Source: Ruegeria sp. SCSIO 43209
Lineage (GTDB): Bacteria > Pseudomonadota > Alphaproteobacteria > Rhodobacterales > Rhodobacteraceae
Length of the DNA stretch: 64,000 nt
Reading direction: 5' to 3'
Assembly (NCBI RefSeq): GCF_019904295.1
Contig: NZ_CP065359.1
Span: 186,001-250,000, forward strand
The notes beneath the pieces are model-generated. The model was not told the origin of the DNA. It did not search any database and was given only the letters and a program-made list of their open reading frames with translations. The position numbers and the translations under genes are program-made. Below, piece by piece: positions 62,065 through 64,000 of this stretch (positions are counted from its first letter, which is position 1; every line of letters starts with the position of its first letter).

Positions 62065-62499
62065 ATGCCGCGATCTGCGAATAAAACCGTACCCACCGAG
62101 CAAAACGTTGCTGATTTTCTGGCGAGTATTCAGCCGACCCGCAAGGCGGAGGAGGCGCACGTGCTGGACAGGCTGTTTCGTGAAACCACAGGTTATGCGC
62201 CAGTAATGTGGGGGCCGTCGATCATTGGCTATGGTCGATATCACTATCGCTATGCGTCAGGGCGCGAGGGCGACTTTCTCGCAACTGGGTTCTCTCCGCG
62301 CAAGGCGGCGCATTCCATCTATATCATGCCCGGGTATGCTGACTTCGGAGATGTCTTATCAAGACTGGGCAAGCACAAGCTGGGTAAATCCTGCCTCTAT
62401 ATGAATAAGCTACCGGATATCGATCTCGACGTGCTTAGTGAACTCATCAAAGCCGGGCTCGAACGCTTAGATGGCATTTGGCCGGTTGAACCAACCTGA
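62065..62499 (+). CDS. DUF1801 domain protein
   Basis: 144 residues. DUF1801/YdhG-like: APVMWGPSIIGYGRYHYRYA, FLATGFSPRKAAHSIYIM and GKSCLYMNKLPDIDLDVL. Usually a small single-domain cytoplasmic protein without a known activity. No ribosome site is seen before the ATG. Divergent from the MBL gene. Confidence 0.85.
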   Translation: MPRSANKTVPTEQNVADFLASIQPTRKAEEAHVLDRLFRETTGYAPVMWGPSIIGYGRYHYRYASGREGDFLATGFSPRKAAHSIYIMPGYADFGDVLSRLGKHKLGKSCLYMNKLPDIDLDVLSELIKAGLERLDGIWPVEPT

Positions 62500-62559
62500 A
62501 AGCCTCTTCTGGACAAAAACGCGCCCATGTGAGATGAGCCGCGCCAACAGGAGACTTCC

Positions 62560-63885
62560 ATGACCACGACCCGTTTTGCCCCGTCGCCCACCGGTTACAT
62601 CCATGTGGGCAACCTGCGCACCGCCCTGATGAACTATTTGATCGCCCGCAAAGCCGGTGGTACGTTCATCTTGCGTATCGATGACACCGATCCTGAGCGG
62701 TCGAAGGAAGAATATGTCGACGCGATCAAGCAGGATCTGGAGTGGTTGGGCCTGCATTGGGACCGGGTTGAGCGACAGTCGGAGCGTCTGGATCGCTACG
62801 CCGAGGCCGCCGACAAGCTGCGCGAGATGGGCCGGTTTTATGAGGCGTTCGAAACGCCGACCGAGCTGGACCTGAAGCGCAAGAAACAGCTGAACATGGG
62901 CAAGCCGCCGGTCTATGATCGTGCGGCGTTGAATCTGTCGGATGCCGAGAAAGAAGCCCTGCGTGCCGAACGCGGCAACGGCGTCTGGCGGTTCAAGCTG
63001 AACCACGAGCGGATCGAATGGAACGATGGCATTCTGGGCGATATCTCGATTGATGCGGCCTCGGTCTCTGATCCGGTGCTGATCCGAGGAGATGGTCAGG
63101 TTCTCTACACGATAGCCTCTGTGGTCGATGACACCGAAATGGGCGTAACCGATGTCGTGCGCGGCTCGGACCATGTCACCAACACCGCAACGCAGATTCA
63201 GATCATCGAGGCCTTGGGCGGGACCTGTCCGCGTTTTGCGCACCACTCGTTGCTGACTGGCCCGCAGGGAGAGGCGTTGTCGAAACGCTTGGGCACTCTG
63301 GCCTTGCGCGATCTGCGAGAGCAGGGTGTGCAGCCAATGGCCTTACTGAGTCTGATGGCGCGTCTGGGGTCGTCAGATCCGGTTGAGCTGCGCTCGGATA
63401 TGGCAGAGTTGATCGACGGCTTTGATGTTACACGCTTCGGTGCAGCCCCAACCAAGTTCGACGTGCAGGACCTGTTCCCGCTGACTGCGAAGCATCTACA
63501 ATCGCTGCCGCTGACCGATGTGGCCGATGCCGTTGCTAAAGCAGGTGTACCTGCTGAACTGGCCGAGCCTTTCTGGACCATGGCGCGCGAAAATATCACC
63601 ACGCTGAGCGATCTCGAGGGATGGTGGGAATTGTGCCGTGATGGGGCCGAACCCCTGATTGCAGACGAGGATCGTGAGTTCATCGCTCAGGCTGTCTCAT
63701 TGCTGCCCGAAGGCCCATTCGATGGGGAAACTTGGGGCACATGGACCAAGGCAGTCAAAGAAGCAACTGGTCGCAAGGGCAAAGGCCTGTTCATGCCGCT
63801 GCGCAAAGCGCTAACGGGGATGGAGCGCGGGCCCGAAATGGCGACCTTGCTGCCGCTGTTGCAGGTGATCCGCGCTCGCGGCTGA
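62560..63885 (+). CDS. gltX: glutamate-tRNA ligase
   Basis: 441 residues. Class I synthetase: HIGH-type FAPSPTGYIHVGNLRTAL at the N terminus and KMSKS-type GEALSKRLGTL at about residue 240; C-terminal anticodon-binding cage ending LPLLQVIRARG. Charges tRNA-Glu. Roseobacters commonly carry two gltX genes; this is one. Ribosome site AGGAGA 7 nt before the ATG. A terminator follows. Confidence 0.96.
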   Translation: MTTTRFAPSPTGYIHVGNLRTALMNYLIARKAGGTFILRIDDTDPERSKEEYVDAIKQDLEWLGLHWDRVERQSERLDRYAEAADKLREMGRFYEAFETPTELDLKRKKQLNMGKPPVYDRAALNLSDAEKEALRAERGNGVWRFKLNHERIEWNDGILGDISIDAASVSDPVLIRGDGQVLYTIASVVDDTEMGVTDVVRGSDHVTNTATQIQIIEALGGTCPRFAHHSLLTGPQGEALSKRLGTLALRDLREQGVQPMALLSLMARLGSSDPVELRSDMAELIDGFDVTRFGAAPTKFDVQDLFPLTAKHLQSLPLTDVADAVAKAGVPAELAEPFWTMARENITTLSDLEGWWELCRDGAEPLIADEDREFIAQAVSLLPEGPFDGETWGTWTKAVKEATGRKGKGLFMPLRKALTGMERGPEMATLLPLLQVIRARG

Positions 63886-63914
63886 CTTCAGGGTCAGTGC
63901 TTAGAATACGAAGG

Positions 63915-63942
63915 AGGCAGGTAAATCACCTGCCTTTCTTTG
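63915..63942 (+). terminator. intrinsic terminator after gltX
   Basis: Perfect 8-bp stem AGGCAGGT/ACCTGCCT with a 5-nt loop, then TTCTTTG. About 30 nt past the gltX stop. Confidence 0.8.
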
Positions 63943-64000
63943 TTCTCCGGGTCGCAAAACTTGCGCCGAAACGCGTTGCAGGCGGTCATCCACGAATTCG

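Noticed and set aside
63894..64000. Open minus-strand frame at the right edge that might be the 3' end of a convergent gene
   Set aside because: Only 107 nt visible and it runs through a perfect terminator hairpin; cannot be supported from this window.

Overview
The window is a chromosomal segment from a member of the Roseobacter group (Rhodobacteraceae, Alphaproteobacteria), most like Ruegeria and its relatives. The evidence is gene content: ethylmalonyl-CoA mutase beside crotonyl-CoA carboxylase/reductase, an RpoH-II-type sigma factor followed by chaN-coaBC-dut, a BMP-type nucleoside ABC transporter, a LuxR/LuxI pair, and moderately high G+C with dense packing. I see no insertion sequence, prophage, CRISPR array, rRNA or tRNA. 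It reads as core genome rather than an island.

Layout. 1-2.3 kb: end of the sdh operon (sdhA 3' end, sdhB) followed by two very small proteins. 2.3-4.3 kb: a DUF1989 protein converging on purine-nucleoside phosphorylase, and an H-NS/HvrA-like nucleoid protein. 4.4-9.3 kb: the ethylmalonyl-CoA pathway genes ecm and ccr around an acyltransferase. 9.4-11.1 kb: a quorum-sensing locus (a small ORF, luxR, luxI) with exact CtrA-type motifs in front of the small ORF/luxR unit and in front of luxI. 11.1-15.1 kb: RecD-like helicase, SDR, TIGR02186 protein and TSUP permease. 15.3-20.1 kb: bmp-ABC transporter operon with a palindrome-rich promoter. 20.2-21.8 kb: rimI-tsaB-nfuA. 21.8-27.4 kb: thiol isomerase, USP, branched-chain aminotransferase, Lrp, leucine dehydrogenase, trpS, and a rhomboid-fold protein lacking its catalytic residues. 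27.4-35.2 kb: murJ, glnD, an LpoA-like lipoprotein, rsmI, yraN, gshB. 35.2-38.8 kb: comM, a GST with an extra Cys-rich tail, and two genes fitting cobalamin work. 38.9-43.4 kb: rpoH-II, chaN, coaBC, dut and a membrane-anchored ThiF/MoeB protein. 43.5-52 kb: an M3 peptidase converging on the cell-shape operon mreB-mreC-mreD-mrdA-rodA-ghrA. 52-58 kb: rlmJ, leuA with an apparent leaderless leucine leader peptide, SDR, an 18-repeat MORN protein, nadE. 59-64 kb: small hypothetical protein, FAD oxidoreductase, Tat-type MBL hydrolase, DUF1801 protein, gltX.

Links between genes. Ecm needs cobalamin, and cobU plus a CobC-like phosphatase lie in the same window. Leucine is handled in opposite directions: leuA is apparently sensed by a leader peptide, while leucine dehydrogenase sits divergent from an Lrp regulator. 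rpoH-II has a sigma-E-like promoter, suggesting an envelope or singlet-oxygen stress cascade. The most interesting regulatory signals are the CtrA motifs at luxR/luxI, the leucine leader, and the stacked palindromes at the bmp promoter. All regulatory calls are motif reading by eye and have not been tested.
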